A stretch of DNA of 64,000 bases from Chthonomonas sp. UBA2785 (GTDB lineage: Bacteria; Armatimonadota; Fimbriimonadia; Fimbriimonadales; Fimbriimonadaceae). Of the stretch, positions 52,743 to 61,756 are shown one piece after another. The stretch lies in the NCBI GenBank assembly GCA_002352215.1, contig DEIB01000005.1, forward strand, positions 29,865-93,864. Direction: 5' to 3'. The translations under genes and the position numbers were made by a program. The notes beneath the pieces were generated by a model that had not been told where the DNA came from, searched no databases, and saw nothing but the letters and a program-made list of their open reading frames with translations. Each line of letters starts with the position of its first letter. Position 1 is the stretch's first letter.

Positions 52743-53764
52743 GCCTCTTGCATGGTCACGCGCCACTCGGGCGCTTCCTGCATATTCGGCCCCAGCACCA
52801 CGCGGGTGCGGCCCCGGGCGGTGCCACAGTCAATGTCGATCAATCGGCCTCCCCTCTGCCAATAGCCGTACCCGCTGTAGCCGCTGCACTTGCCGTAAAT
52901 CAGCTTGATGCCTTCGTAGTCGCCGACGTAGTCGTTCACGTGGTCGTGCCCGACAAAAATGGCCCGGACGCGCCCGCTGGCCTGGAAATGGCCAAAGATC
53001 TCGCCCTTGTCTAGCTCGTAGCACACGTCTTCTCCGCGCCGGCCCACCGCCCGGTTTTGGTCGTAAACGGTCTTGAACTCCACCGTGGGGATGTGCTGCA
53101 TCACAAAGATGGGGTGGTCTAGACCGGCCCGGCGATCTTCTTCCATTTGGCGCAGGAACCACGCGGTCTGTGAGGGGTTGATGATCATGCCGGTCTGCGG
53201 GTCGCCGGTGTTGAAGGCAAAGAGGCTGGCCCGGGTTTCTCCGTCTTGCACCAGCTCGGCGCGCCAGCAGTAGTCGCGCTCGTTGCCACCCCGGCTGGCC
53301 CAGCCGGAAATCGAGTTCTCTTGGCGCTTCGCGAGTTCATCGAGCGAGAGTTGGCCGGGCTTGCCGTTGGGGTGGTCGTGGTTACCATAGACCAGCGCCC
53401 ACGGCGTGCCGAGGTCGTTCATAAAGTCGTATGCCGCATGCACCGGGTTCTCCTTGTCGTTGTTCACAAAGTCGCCGGTGTGGAAGAGGAGGTCCGGCTG
53501 GTGGGCGTGGTGCATTTGCCGGATGAGGGCGCGGCTGGCGGCGTCCTTGGCGCGGTTGGCGTCGGAATTGGTGCCGAAGTGCGTGTCCGTCAGTTGCAAG
53601 ATGCGGAAGCGGCGCTGGCCCGAGGGGAGGCGCAGTTCCACCCGGTCGGTGGCGGTGCGGATGATCTCCATGCCAGGGGCGGCGGGCAAGCTGAAAATGC
53701 GGGCCGGGAGCATGGTGGCGGCCCCGGCGGCTGCCACCCCGTGCAGAAACTGACGACGCGTCAT
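52730..53764 (-). CDS. Exported calcineurin-like metallophosphoesterase
   Basis: A 344-residue enzyme with a twin-arginine signal (TRRQFLHGVAAAGAATMLPA). The phosphoesterase motifs are complete: LQLTDTHFG, LFHTGDFVNN, VYGNHDHPNG, VMQHIPTVE and IFVGHDHVNDYVG. It resembles purple-acid-like or Icc-type phosphodiesterases acting in the periplasm on an unknown phosphoester. The last codons form part of the inverted repeat at 52709-52742. Confidence 0.92.
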   Translation of the reverse strand: MTRRQFLHGVAAAGAATMLPARIFSLPAAPGMEIIRTATDRVELRLPSGQRRFRILQLTDTHFGTNSDANRAKDAASRALIRQMHHAHQPDLLFHTGDFVNNDKENPVHAAYDFMNDLGTPWALVYGNHDHPNGKPGQLSLDELAKRQENSISGWASRGGNERDYCWRAELVQDGETRASLFAFNTGDPQTGMIINPSQTAWFLRQMEEDRRAGLDHPIFVMQHIPTVEFKTVYDQNRAVGRRGEDVCYELDKGEIFGHFQASGRVRAIFVGHDHVNDYVGDYEGIKLIYGKCSGYSGYGYWQRGGRLIDIDCGTARGRTRVVLGPNMQEAPEWRVTMQEADAG

Positions 53765-53799
53765 GCCGGTTACGTTACGCGCCGCGTGTTAATGGCGGG

Positions 53800-55164
53800 T
53801 CAAGATTTGGGCGTGCGCCGGGCCGTCGGGATGAACAAGAGCAATCCCAAGAGGGCTGCGCCCACAAACCAGTCGCCCAGCACGCGATAAACGGTGGTGC
53901 GCCGGGCGGCGGGCAGGGGCCGCGCCAGCACACCCTCGTGGCCGGTGGGTAGCAAGCCTGTGATTTGCCCGGAGGCATCGGTGACCATGCTCCACGCGGT
54001 GGCTTCACTCCGCACGATGGGCACCCCCAGTTCGGCCGAACGGAACGGGGTGAAGGCGGCATGCCCCGCCTGGATGAATCCGTTGGGCGAAACCGGGTCC
54101 AGCGTGGGCAAGGCAATCACCTCGGCCCCTTCGCGCACGGTGTCGCGCATCGTCCACGGGAAGCACGAATCAAAGCAGATGTTGAGGCCGACATTCTCCG
54201 ATTTCACCGCCACCACCTGCGCCGTCGTTCCCGCGGTGACGAGCTTGGCTTCGTCACCAAAGGGGTGTCGCTTGTGGTACGGCCGTGAGGTTCCGGACTT
54301 AGAGAAAACCGCCGCCGCGTTGTGCGGACGAGGCTGGTGGTCATCGAGGTACGAGGTGACGATGGGCCAGCCGTTTTCGGACCGGGCAAAGTCACGGAGA
54401 GAGTCATGGTCAAAAGTGGTCACGCTGACCTCCGGCCACACCACCCACCTCGGCGCCACACTTGCCAAAGGTGCCTGAAGCTCCAGTAGCGCATCCGCCC
54501 CGACCTGCGGCGTTTGCACCAACCCGATGGGAGCATGGCTCCGCACCAAGCGGGCTTCATGCATCCGGGCGTGGGCTTGCACCGTGCCCCACTGCCCCCA
54601 GAGGGCCAGGGCCGCCAAAGTTGCCCCTGCCACCCAGCGCTGCCGCGAAGCCAGCGGAGCGAACCAGGCCAGGTTCGCCAGCCACATCAGCCAAGAAACG
54701 CCCCAAATCCCGGTCACCGAGGCAAGCGCCAGCGCCGCCGGGTTCGCAAATTGAGAGAGTGCCATCTGCGCCGGCATCCGGATAAAGGTGATGCCCTCCA
54801 GGAGAATGCCCACGCAAGCGAGCCCCAGCACGGTGCGCCAAGTGAACGCCTTGACCTCCGCAAAGATCCCGAGGAACAGTGAAATCACCGTTCCGAACAG
54901 GAAGAACGCCACGTAGTTCCAGTTGAAGGTGCCGTCCACTAGGGCCGGTTCAGGTTGCCACGGGGAGGTGCTGATCCATGCGGCCATCACCGCCACCCCA
55001 ACGCCCACCAGGAAGCCCCGCAGAAATCCGACCCCACGTGCCAGCCAAAGCGCCGGCACCAAGCACACAAACCCCAGCAGGGACCAGCCAAAGAGCGGCA
55101 GGGAGAGAGCGAGGGCGACCCCGCTCAGGACGATGGCAAGGAAGCCCGCAAGAACTTTGGCCAT
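53800..55164 (-). CDS. lnt: Apolipoprotein N-acyltransferase
   Basis: A 454-residue membrane enzyme that adds the third acyl chain to lipoproteins, fitting a diderm envelope. N-terminal helices are followed by a nitrilase-type domain with the catalytic triad: Glu in WVVWPEVSVTTFD, Lys in YHKRHPFGDEAKL and Cys in LNICFDSCFPW. ATG at 55164 follows GGGGAG and starts the membrane domain (MAKVLAGFLAIVL). It is divergent from metK. Confidence 0.93.
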   Translation of the reverse strand: MAKVLAGFLAIVLSGVALALSLPLFGWSLLGFVCLVPALWLARGVGFLRGFLVGVGVAVMAAWISTSPWQPEPALVDGTFNWNYVAFFLFGTVISLFLGIFAEVKAFTWRTVLGLACVGILLEGITFIRMPAQMALSQFANPAALALASVTGIWGVSWLMWLANLAWFAPLASRQRWVAGATLAALALWGQWGTVQAHARMHEARLVRSHAPIGLVQTPQVGADALLELQAPLASVAPRWVVWPEVSVTTFDHDSLRDFARSENGWPIVTSYLDDHQPRPHNAAAVFSKSGTSRPYHKRHPFGDEAKLVTAGTTAQVVAVKSENVGLNICFDSCFPWTMRDTVREGAEVIALPTLDPVSPNGFIQAGHAAFTPFRSAELGVPIVRSEATAWSMVTDASGQITGLLPTGHEGVLARPLPAARRTTVYRVLGDWFVGAALLGLLLFIPTARRTPKS

Positions 55165-55263
55165 GTTCTCCCCAACCACGGCGGGGGGCCAAGAGTTCCG
55201 GCGCGCATCGGGCCTGCCCCCGGCCCCGCCGGAACCCAGGGGTACCCTTTCCCCTCGACGGCA

Positions 55264-56457
55264 ATGTCCCTCACCCACATCTACACCTCAGAATCCGTCG
55301 GCGAAGGCCATCCGGATAAGCTCGCCGACCAGATTTCGGATTCGTTGCTCGACGCCATCCTCGCCGAGGACAACCAGGCGCGCGTCGCCATCGAAACGCT
55401 CGTCACGCACGGCCTGTGCGTGATCGCCGGGGAATTGACGATGGACGGCTACGTGCCGATGGCCGACATCGTCCGCCGCACCATCAACGAGGTGGGCTAC
55501 AACGACACCGATCTGGGGATGGACGGCCGCACCTGCGGCGTGATGCTGGCCGTGCAAGAGCAGAGCCCGGACATCGCCATGGGCGTGGACACGGGCGGCG
55601 CGGGCGACCAGGGCATGATGTTTGGCTACGCCACCACGGAAACGCCGGAGCTAATGCCCTTGCCGATTAGCGTGGCCCACGCGCTTTCTCGCCGGGCCGC
55701 CGAAGTGCGCCGCAAGCACCCCAGCCTGGGCCTGCGCCCGGACATGAAGGCGCAAGTCTCGGTGATCTACGAAGACGGCTTTGCCGAGCGCATCCAGACG
55801 GTCGTGGTTAGCCAGCAGCACGCGCCGCACCTCACGCAGAAGGCGGTGGAAGAGATCGTGCAAGAGCACATCATCAAGCCGGTTCTGGCCGAGTACTCGG
55901 ATTACAACAAGCAAGAAATCATCTACCACATCAACCCGACCGGCCGATTTGTGCAGGGCGGACCGTGGGGTGACACCGGCCTGACCGGTCGCAAGATCAT
56001 CGTAGACACCTACGGCGGGCTGTGCTCGCACGGGGGCGGTGCCTTCAGCGGCAAGGACCCCACCAAGGTGGACCGCAGCGCGGCTTACATGGCGCGCCAC
56101 GTGGCCAAGTGTGTGGTGGCCGCCGGCCTGGCCGAGCGATGCGTGATCACGCTTGCTTACGCCATTGGCGTGGCCCAACCGGTGAGCGTGAACGTGGAAA
56201 CCTACGGCACGGAGAAGGTGCCCCACGCCGAAATCCGTACGCGCATCATGAACGCGTTCGACATGAGCCCGGCGGGCATCGCCAAGCACTTGGGTCTGCG
56301 CGACGCCAGCCACTTCGGCTACGAAGACGTGACCGAAGAAGGCCGCCAAGTGCGGCTGTACAAGCCTTTCTATCGCGAAACGGCCAAGAATGGCCACTTT
56401 GGTCCGGCGCACTTCCCGTGGGAAAGCACCGAAGCCGCCGATAAGCTTCGCGGCTAA
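55264..56457 (+). CDS. metK: S-adenosylmethionine synthase
   Basis: A 397-residue enzyme making SAM from methionine and ATP. Motifs are TSESVGEGHPDKLADQISDS, GAGDQGMMFGYA and GGAFSGKDPTKVDRSAAYMA. ATG at 55264 matches the family start; there is no Shine-Dalgarno sequence and no SAM riboswitch in the 99 bases upstream. Confidence 0.98.
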   Translation: MSLTHIYTSESVGEGHPDKLADQISDSLLDAILAEDNQARVAIETLVTHGLCVIAGELTMDGYVPMADIVRRTINEVGYNDTDLGMDGRTCGVMLAVQEQSPDIAMGVDTGGAGDQGMMFGYATTETPELMPLPISVAHALSRRAAEVRRKHPSLGLRPDMKAQVSVIYEDGFAERIQTVVVSQQHAPHLTQKAVEEIVQEHIIKPVLAEYSDYNKQEIIYHINPTGRFVQGGPWGDTGLTGRKIIVDTYGGLCSHGGGAFSGKDPTKVDRSAAYMARHVAKCVVAAGLAERCVITLAYAIGVAQPVSVNVETYGTEKVPHAEIRTRIMNAFDMSPAGIAKHLGLRDASHFGYEDVTEEGRQVRLYKPFYRETAKNGHFGPAHFPWESTEAADKLRG

Positions 56458-56460
56458 GGC

Positions 56461-56922
56461 TTAGTTAATGAGGGTGTAGGTGGTGCTGTTCAGCGCCACC
56501 GGGCCTTCATGCAGGGCTTCCAGAGCTTCCCGCACTTGCTGGCGGAACTGCTCATCTTGGCTCTGCGCAATGGCATCCTCAAAATCGCGGCGGGCGCCGC
56601 TCAGGTTGCCCATGCTCAGGTGCGCCATACCCCGCGTGTAGCGGTACCCGGGCTCGCCGGGGTTCAAGCGCAGCAACCGGGTGGTGACCGTCACCACTTC
56701 CGGGAATCGCGCGCCAAACCACAGGGCTTGGGCTTGCACTTCCAGGGCTCCAAGGTGCAGGGGGTCCATGGCCAGCACTTCTTCGCATTGGGCCAGGGCT
56801 CCCATCCAGTCGTAATGTTTCAGACGACTTTGGGCGTCGCGGGTCATGTTCGCCCGATGAATGGTGGGCGTGGTCGTGACCACGGCTTGCGGCGCATCCG
56901 TGCGCGTTAGGCTTTGTCTCAT
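56461..56922 (-). CDS. TPR-repeat protein
   Basis: A 153-residue protein with tetratricopeptide-like repeats (LKHYDWMGALAQCEEVLAMD, FPEVVTVTTRLLRLNPGEPG and YTRGMAHLSMGNLSGARRDF), so it is a likely protein-interaction module. ATG at 56922 has GGAGGAG and AAGGA directly upstream. No partner is evident. Confidence 0.8.
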   Translation of the reverse strand: MRQSLTRTDAPQAVVTTTPTIHRANMTRDAQSRLKHYDWMGALAQCEEVLAMDPLHLGALEVQAQALWFGARFPEVVTVTTRLLRLNPGEPGYRYTRGMAHLSMGNLSGARRDFEDAIAQSQDEQFRQQVREALEALHEGPVALNSTTYTLIN

Positions 56923-57038
56923 TCCTTGATCTCCTCCCCGAAGGGCGGGGTTCTTCGGAGCCCCGCTCACCCATCCTATTTGGTGCGCGGCTGTTTTTGC
57001 CCCTGTGAACGTACCAGTCATACCGTTTCGCGCGGGTT

Positions 57039-58913
57039 TCATGCAGGAATCCGGTCCTTTTGCGGGGTTAAAGTGGCAACTTTTGCCCGGAGCGCCATGG
57101 GCATTCGGTTCCGGCCATCCAGAGTCGTCAGCGGGACCAGGGCGGCGGTGGCCACGATTTCGTTGGCCCACACCCGGGCCGTCTCTTCGTTTTGGCCACG
57201 TAAGAAGACAATGTAGTCCCCGTCATCTCGGCGGCAGATCAGGCTTCCGCTCGGCACCAGAGCTCGCACACGCAGGGCAAGTTGTCGGATCGCGCGGTCA
57301 AAGGCGGGGCGCCCGTACTTCTCAATCATCTTGTCGCGGCGCGGCACGTCCAGGTAGACGAGACAGCCTTGCGGGGCCTGAGCGATGAACTTGCGCAGTT
57401 CGTTGGGGGTGGCCAAGCCTTCGGTTTCCGTGGCGCGGCCGCTCATACGGTCGAGGGCGCGGGCGGTCTCGCCGGCAATCACGCGAAGGTGACCCACAGT
57501 GGGGGCATCCAAGCCGCCGGCCCGGTGCGTGGCCACACTGATGTAACCCAGCACGCGCTCGGAGTTCCGCAGCGGAATGAGAATGAACGAGCCGACGCGG
57601 CGCTTCAGAGCTTCGCGGCCCACCACGCGGCTGTTGTGCAGGCAGTCGTCAATCCAAACTTCTTCGCGTCCGGCGGCGACCCACCCGGCGTAACCGGTGC
57701 CGCTCGGAAACTCGATGAGATCCAGCATGCGCGACTCGGCGCCTTCGCGGGCCAGCAGCCGCTCTTGGTTGCCTTGCAGTTGCACGATGGAGACGTGGTC
57801 CACATTGACGGCGGCGAAGGTCTCGCGGCAAATGCGTCCACTCAGCGTTTCGGCGTCATCTGTGCCCGGGGCACTGGCGGCGATGGTGTAAAGCAGTTCG
57901 GCCACGGCTAGGCGGCTGGATTCGGCGTTGCGAGCTTCGGCCTGCGCCACAAATCGGCCCAGCACTTCGTCGGCGGCCTCGAGTTGATCGAGGGCCTCTT
58001 CCAGTCCATGAATCGTCGGGTGGAAAATTGCTACCGCACCGATGGGCACGCCTTGGTCGCGGATGACGCGTACAGAGTGACACACATCCACTTCGGCCAG
58101 ATTGCGGATGGCACTCTGGATCCGGGTCTTCATCTGGGCTTCGCTTTGACCTTGAGGCCATTCGATGCCAATGGTTTGCAGTTCCAGCGGCAGGTTGCCG
58201 GCGGCCCCACGGACCACGAGGCGTTCGCCGCTTTCATCGCGAGTGTAAATCAGGGCGCCGCTCAGGCCAATCGCTTCGGCCAAAGAGTGGGTAAGGCCGT
58301 TGTAATCCGCGCCCCGAGAAGGCAAGGTGCGGGCGAGGTGCGAAGCCAAGACGTCGGCTTTGGCGCGCGTTTCGCTGGCACTAAGTTCCACGAGGGCATC
58401 ACGGAGTTGCACCCGCAGCTCGCGGGTCATGTCGTCTTGCACGGCGGGGGTGGACATCACCTCTTTCACGATGGTTTGGGCGCGGGCGGGCTTCATCATC
58501 AAACCGGCGATGAGGACCCCGGCCGCCTGGGCCATGAGCAAAGTGGAAGGGTTGGAGTTGCGGAAGTTGGCCGAACTCACCAGGCCCGCCGCAATGATCG
58601 GCGCCATGAGCACCGGGTCGCTGCCGTGGCGCGTGGCCGCCCAGATGAGCGGAGCGAGGGTGAGGAAGCCGAAATTCTCGATTTGGCCGGCATCCTGAAG
58701 CAGGATCGCAAGCACCACCCCATCAAGGCTGGCCGCCAGTCCGGACACTCCTCGATTGCGCAGTCCGCGCTGCTCCATCAAGTAGAGCATCACCGAGTAC
58801 GCGCCGAAGAACAGCATGGCCCGCCAGGCCAAGTCCCACGTCGGACCCTGGCGCAATCCTGCGCTCGCAAGGCCGCCCGCCATGAGGATGAGTCGTCCAA
58901 CCAGTTCAACCAT
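57039..58913 (-). CDS. Membrane sensor with GAF domains and a degenerate GGDEF domain
   Basis: A 624-residue protein. N-terminal hydrophobic helices occupy about residues 1-145. Two GAF-type regions follow (around 190-330, SGALIYTRDESGERLVVRGA; and 345-495, VDHVSIVQLQGNQERLLARE). The C-terminal 130 residues resemble a GGDEF domain (YLDVPRRDKMIEKYG, FDRAIRQLALRVRALVP), but the catalytic GGDEF loop reads RRDDGDY, so cyclic di-GMP synthesis is unlikely. It may bind a nucleotide or act as a regulator. The signal is unknown. Confidence 0.78.
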   Translation of the reverse strand: MVELVGRLILMAGGLASAGLRQGPTWDLAWRAMLFFGAYSVMLYLMEQRGLRNRGVSGLAASLDGVVLAILLQDAGQIENFGFLTLAPLIWAATRHGSDPVLMAPIIAAGLVSSANFRNSNPSTLLMAQAAGVLIAGLMMKPARAQTIVKEVMSTPAVQDDMTRELRVQLRDALVELSASETRAKADVLASHLARTLPSRGADYNGLTHSLAEAIGLSGALIYTRDESGERLVVRGAAGNLPLELQTIGIEWPQGQSEAQMKTRIQSAIRNLAEVDVCHSVRVIRDQGVPIGAVAIFHPTIHGLEEALDQLEAADEVLGRFVAQAEARNAESSRLAVAELLYTIAASAPGTDDAETLSGRICRETFAAVNVDHVSIVQLQGNQERLLAREGAESRMLDLIEFPSGTGYAGWVAAGREEVWIDDCLHNSRVVGREALKRRVGSFILIPLRNSERVLGYISVATHRAGGLDAPTVGHLRVIAGETARALDRMSGRATETEGLATPNELRKFIAQAPQGCLVYLDVPRRDKMIEKYGRPAFDRAIRQLALRVRALVPSGSLICRRDDGDYIVFLRGQNEETARVWANEIVATAALVPLTTLDGRNRMPMALRAKVATLTPQKDRIPA

Positions 58914-59054
58914 GAGGTTTCACTTTAGGTTTTCGGCACAAAATCCTAGAACTGGAGAGGAGGTTTGGGAATGGGCCTGCGAATGCTCCGGGCGAATTCA
59001 CCCACGAGTTCTGGCCTCAGAAATTTTTTATATAGCGATGAAATACTCGTCATT

Positions 59055-59070
59055 CCCCCTATATAGGGGG
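59055..59070. promoter_or_regulatory. Perfect 16-base palindrome, possible operator
   Basis: CCCCCTATATAGGGGG, centred about 25 bases before the TAAAAT -10 box and so covering the -35 region of the candidate RNA gene. It could be a repressor or activator site. Confidence 0.55.
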
Positions 59071-59084
59071 TAGAGAATGTGGGC

Positions 59085-59190
59085 TAAAATAGGGGTGCAA
59101 CGTGAACCGCACGCGAAAGATGCGGTAGCAATGCGAGAAAACAACCGTTGCCGGGCTCAGTAAGTCCTCTCCACTGTGTCCGGCTTTTTT
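59085..59190 (+). ncRNA. Candidate small structured RNA with its own promoter and terminator
   Basis: The -10 box TAAAAT (59085-59090) would start transcription at about 59097. There GCAACG (59097-59102) pairs with CGTTGC (59146-59151), enclosing a second hairpin ACCGCA/TGCGGT (59106-59111, 59121-59126). The 3' end is GCCGG (59150-59154) paired with CCGGC (59180-59184), with inner CAGT/ACTG, followed by TTTTTT (59185-59190), a good intrinsic terminator on the plus strand. The flanking genes run on the minus strand, so this terminator cannot serve them. The RNA would be about 94 nucleotides. I recognise no known family. The outer stem and the terminator share two bases, so they may compete. 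Confidence 0.6.
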
Positions 59191-59252
59191 GCGTCTGCAG
59201 GTGGCCTCAGTCGGCTACCCACAGTAATGAGACGACGCAAACGCCCAATTGT

Positions 59253-60122
59253 TCAGTCCATTACAGGATTTTCGCCACGACTCCACGCCCACAGCCTCGC
59301 CACGTTCACTTGGTGGTGGGTTTCAGCCTCGGGGGTTTCGACGATCAGGGGCGTTTCCGTCCATCGCGCGTCCTGGCACAGGCACGCAAAGGCCACCGGC
59401 CCGATCTCGCCCTGGCCTAGGTGAGCGTGCCGGTCCACTCGCTTGCCAAATGGCTTTTGACTATCGTTGACGTGGATGACCTTCACCCGTTCGGCGCCGA
59501 TGCGCTGGTCCAGTTCGGCCATGGTGGTGGCATAGCCTTCCTCGGTGCGGATGTCATAGCCCGCCGCAAAGATGTGGCAGGTATCCACGCACACCCCCAG
59601 TTGAGGGTGGCCGTCGCAGGCGTTCAGCAGCCACTCTAGGTGCTCGAACTTGTAGTTGAGAGATGATCCCTGCCCGGCGGTGGTTTCCATCAGCAGGGTG
59701 ACGCCGGCCGGGGCGTCGGCCAGGATCGCGCGGGCGGCTTCCGCGACCTTGGCTAGGCCGACCTCTTCACCCTCGCCCATGTGCGCCCCCATGTGGCTGA
59801 TGACATACGGGATTCCCAGTTGCGCGCACCGCTCCAGCTCGCGCGCGAGGCCGCGCATGGACTTCTCGCGCTTCTCCTCGTCGGGGGCAGCCAGGTTGAT
59901 GAGGTAGCTATCGTGGCTGACGGTAAAGGGCGTCAGGCTCAGCTCCTCCGCCGTGGCCCGGAATTCGGTGGCCATCTCGTCCGTGATCGGCTTGGCTGCC
60001 CACTGCTGCGGGCTGCTGGTGAACACCTGCACCGCCGTGCAACCGATTTCCACCCCGCGCCGCAGCGCGTCCGCCAGCCCTTTGCCCGTGGGCATGTGCG
60101 CCCCGATTCGTTTTGCCGCCAC
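59253..60122 (-). CDS. nfo: Endonuclease IV
   Basis: A 289-residue AP endonuclease of base excision repair. Zinc-ligand motifs are SHMGAHMGEGEE, LLMETTAGQGSSLNY, GVCVDTCHIFAAGYD, VIHVNDSQKPFG and VDRHAHLGQGEIG. The GTG start is supported by AAGGAG nine bases upstream. Length is typical. It is divergent from the phosphomannomutase gene. Confidence 0.97.
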   Translation of the reverse strand: MAAKRIGAHMPTGKGLADALRRGVEIGCTAVQVFTSSPQQWAAKPITDEMATEFRATAEELSLTPFTVSHDSYLINLAAPDEEKREKSMRGLARELERCAQLGIPYVISHMGAHMGEGEEVGLAKVAEAARAILADAPAGVTLLMETTAGQGSSLNYKFEHLEWLLNACDGHPQLGVCVDTCHIFAAGYDIRTEEGYATTMAELDQRIGAERVKVIHVNDSQKPFGKRVDRHAHLGQGEIGPVAFACLCQDARWTETPLIVETPEAETHHQVNVARLWAWSRGENPVMD

Positions 60123-60177
60123 TCTGGTACTCCTTCGGTTGAGGTTACCGCCCGGGTCGGGTAACTTCCCGCTTGGT

Positions 60178-61521
60178 ATGGGTCAGTATTTCGCCTGCTT
60201 CAAAGCGTACGACATCCGCGGGCAGGTGCCCAATGATTTGAACCCCGAACTGGCCTACCGCGTGGGGCGCGCCTTTGCGGACGAAACCGGAGCCAAGAGC
60301 GTGTGCGTGGGCCACGACATTCGCCTGAGCGGACCCGACCTGATGGACGCCTTGACCCGCGGCCTGGCGGATGCCGGCGTGGACGTGATTCAGCTCGGAT
60401 TGATCGGCACCGAGATGGTCTACTTTGCCACGGCGCACTACGGTTACGACGGCGGCGTGATGATTACGGCCAGCCACAACCCGCCGCAGGACAACGGCAT
60501 GAAGATGGTGCGCACTGAAAGCCGCCCCATCAGTAGCGACACCGGACTGAATGAGATTGAACGCCGCGCCCACGAGCAAAAGTGGGAGCGTGAGGGCCAG
60601 GGCCAAGTGAGCCAGCGCGATGTCTATGACGACTTCATCCAGCACCTGCTGACCTTTGACGCCCACCACGAAATCAAGCCGCTCAAGGTGCTCGCCAGCC
60701 CGGGCAACGGTGCGGCCGGCGTGGCGATGGAGAAGCTGATGCCGCACATCCCGCTGCAGGTGGAGCGGATGATGTTCGAGCCGGATGGCCACTTCCCCAA
60801 CGGGGTGCCGAACCCTATCCTGCCCGAATCCCGCGCCCAGATCGAAGCCCGACTCAAGGAAGGTGGATTTGACTTTGGGGTGGCCTGGGATGGCGACTAC
60901 GACCGCTGTTTCTTCCTCACCGAGGACGGCACTTTCATCGAGGGTTACTATATTGTGGGGTTGCTGGCCAAGGCGATCTTGCAAGACAACCCCGGGGCGG
61001 CGATTGTTTACGACCCGCGCCTGACCTGGAACACGCTCGACATCGTGGCGGAAGCCGGCGGCCGCGCCGTGCTGTGCAAGAGCGGGCACGCTTTCATTAA
61101 GGAAAAGATGCGCGCCGAGAACGCGGTGTACGGCGGCGAGATGAGCGCGCACCACTACTTCCGCGACCACTGGTATTGCGACAGCGGCATGATTCCGCTG
61201 ATGCTGGTGGCCAAGCTAGTGAGCGTGACCGGGCAAAGCCTGGGGGCGCTGGTGGCCGACATGATGGCCAAGTACCCCTGCAGCGGCGAGATCAACAGCA
61301 CCGTGGCGGACGTGAAAGAAGTGCTGGCCCGCGTGCAAGCCCAGTACGCCGACGGCGAACTGGACACTACTGACGGCATCAGCATCAGCTACCCGAACTG
61401 GCGCTTTAACTTGCGGGGTTCGAATACGGAGCCGGTCATCCGTTTGAACGTGGAGAGCCGGGGCGACGAGGCCCTGATGCGCGCAAAGACGGACGAAGTT
61501 CTGCAATTGGTGCGGCAGTAG
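60178..61521 (+). CDS. Phosphomannomutase/phosphoglucomutase
   Basis: A 447-residue alpha-D-phosphohexomutase. The catalytic serine is in MITASHNPPQDNGMK, the magnesium site is DGDYDRCFF, the sugar loop is GGEMSAHHYFRD, and the phosphate-binding loop RGSNTEPVIRLNVES is at the C-terminus. It interconverts hexose 1- and 6-phosphates for nucleotide sugars of the envelope. ATG at 60178 fits the family start (FKAYDIRGQVP). A terminator follows. Confidence 0.95.
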   Translation: MGQYFACFKAYDIRGQVPNDLNPELAYRVGRAFADETGAKSVCVGHDIRLSGPDLMDALTRGLADAGVDVIQLGLIGTEMVYFATAHYGYDGGVMITASHNPPQDNGMKMVRTESRPISSDTGLNEIERRAHEQKWEREGQGQVSQRDVYDDFIQHLLTFDAHHEIKPLKVLASPGNGAAGVAMEKLMPHIPLQVERMMFEPDGHFPNGVPNPILPESRAQIEARLKEGGFDFGVAWDGDYDRCFFLTEDGTFIEGYYIVGLLAKAILQDNPGAAIVYDPRLTWNTLDIVAEAGGRAVLCKSGHAFIKEKMRAENAVYGGEMSAHHYFRDHWYCDSGMIPLMLVAKLVSVTGQSLGALVADMMAKYPCSGEINSTVADVKEVLARVQAQYADGELDTTDGISISYPNWRFNLRGSNTEPVIRLNVESRGDEALMRAKTDEVLQLVRQ

Positions 61522-61546
61522 GTCCTATTTTTAGACCTAATTTTTA
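61519..61546 (+). terminator. Rho-independent terminator after the phosphomannomutase gene
   Basis: TAGGTC (61519-61524) and GACCTA (61534-61539) form a six-base stem including the stop codon, followed by ATTTTT. Confidence 0.6.
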
Positions 61547-61564
61547 CCAGGGTCGGCGAAATCA

Positions 61565-61592
61565 TTGACCTGCTGACCCCGTTCTGTAATAA
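61565..61592 (+). promoter_or_regulatory. Strong promoter of the SLH protein gene
   Basis: TTGACC (61565-61570), a 16-base spacer, TAATAA (61587-61592). Transcription would start at about 61599, giving a leader of about 158 bases. Confidence 0.75.
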
Positions 61593-61599
61593 TGGGGAT

Positions 61600-61615
61600 A
61601 CCTGGGAAACCAGGT
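61600..61615 (+). promoter_or_regulatory. 5'-end GAAA hairpin in the SLH mRNA leader
   Basis: ACCTGG, GAAA, CCAGGT: a perfect six-pair stem with a GNRA loop placed right at the predicted 5' end. Such hairpins protect mRNA from 5'-end attack; here it suits a highly expressed gene. The rest of the leader (61616-61746) holds a weaker GCGC/GCGC stem and no recognised riboswitch. Confidence 0.6.
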
Positions 61616-61756
61616 GACATCACGCGCAGGACGCGCGACCACAACTGCGACGGTTGCTGGGGCACAGGGAACTTGAGGAAAGATGTGCTTAAGGTCAATC
61701 GAAACGCACGAGCGGTCTAGTTGTTCGGCAAATGGTGTCCCTTTTGGAGAAACCAA

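Larger units (their letters stand above)
58914..59252. other. 339-base gene-free region with a palindrome and a candidate RNA gene
   Basis: No credible open frame. AT-rich in its middle. It contains the palindrome at 59055-59070, a -10 box at 59085-59090 and a structured segment ending in a terminator at 59190. The rest (58914-59050 and 59191-59252) shows nothing I can name. Confidence 0.7.

Noticed and set aside
55165..55263. SAM riboswitch before metK
   Set aside because: The space is too short, has no SAM riboswitch core, and most of it lies between divergent starts.
59097..59190. Cyclic-di-GMP or cobalamin riboswitch
   Set aside because: The conserved cores of those families are not present, and no gene follows on the same strand.
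60178..61521. Calling the phosphohexomutase GlmM of the cda system
   Set aside because: Its motifs fit the phosphomannomutase/phosphoglucomutase group better, and it lies about 9 kb from cdaA.
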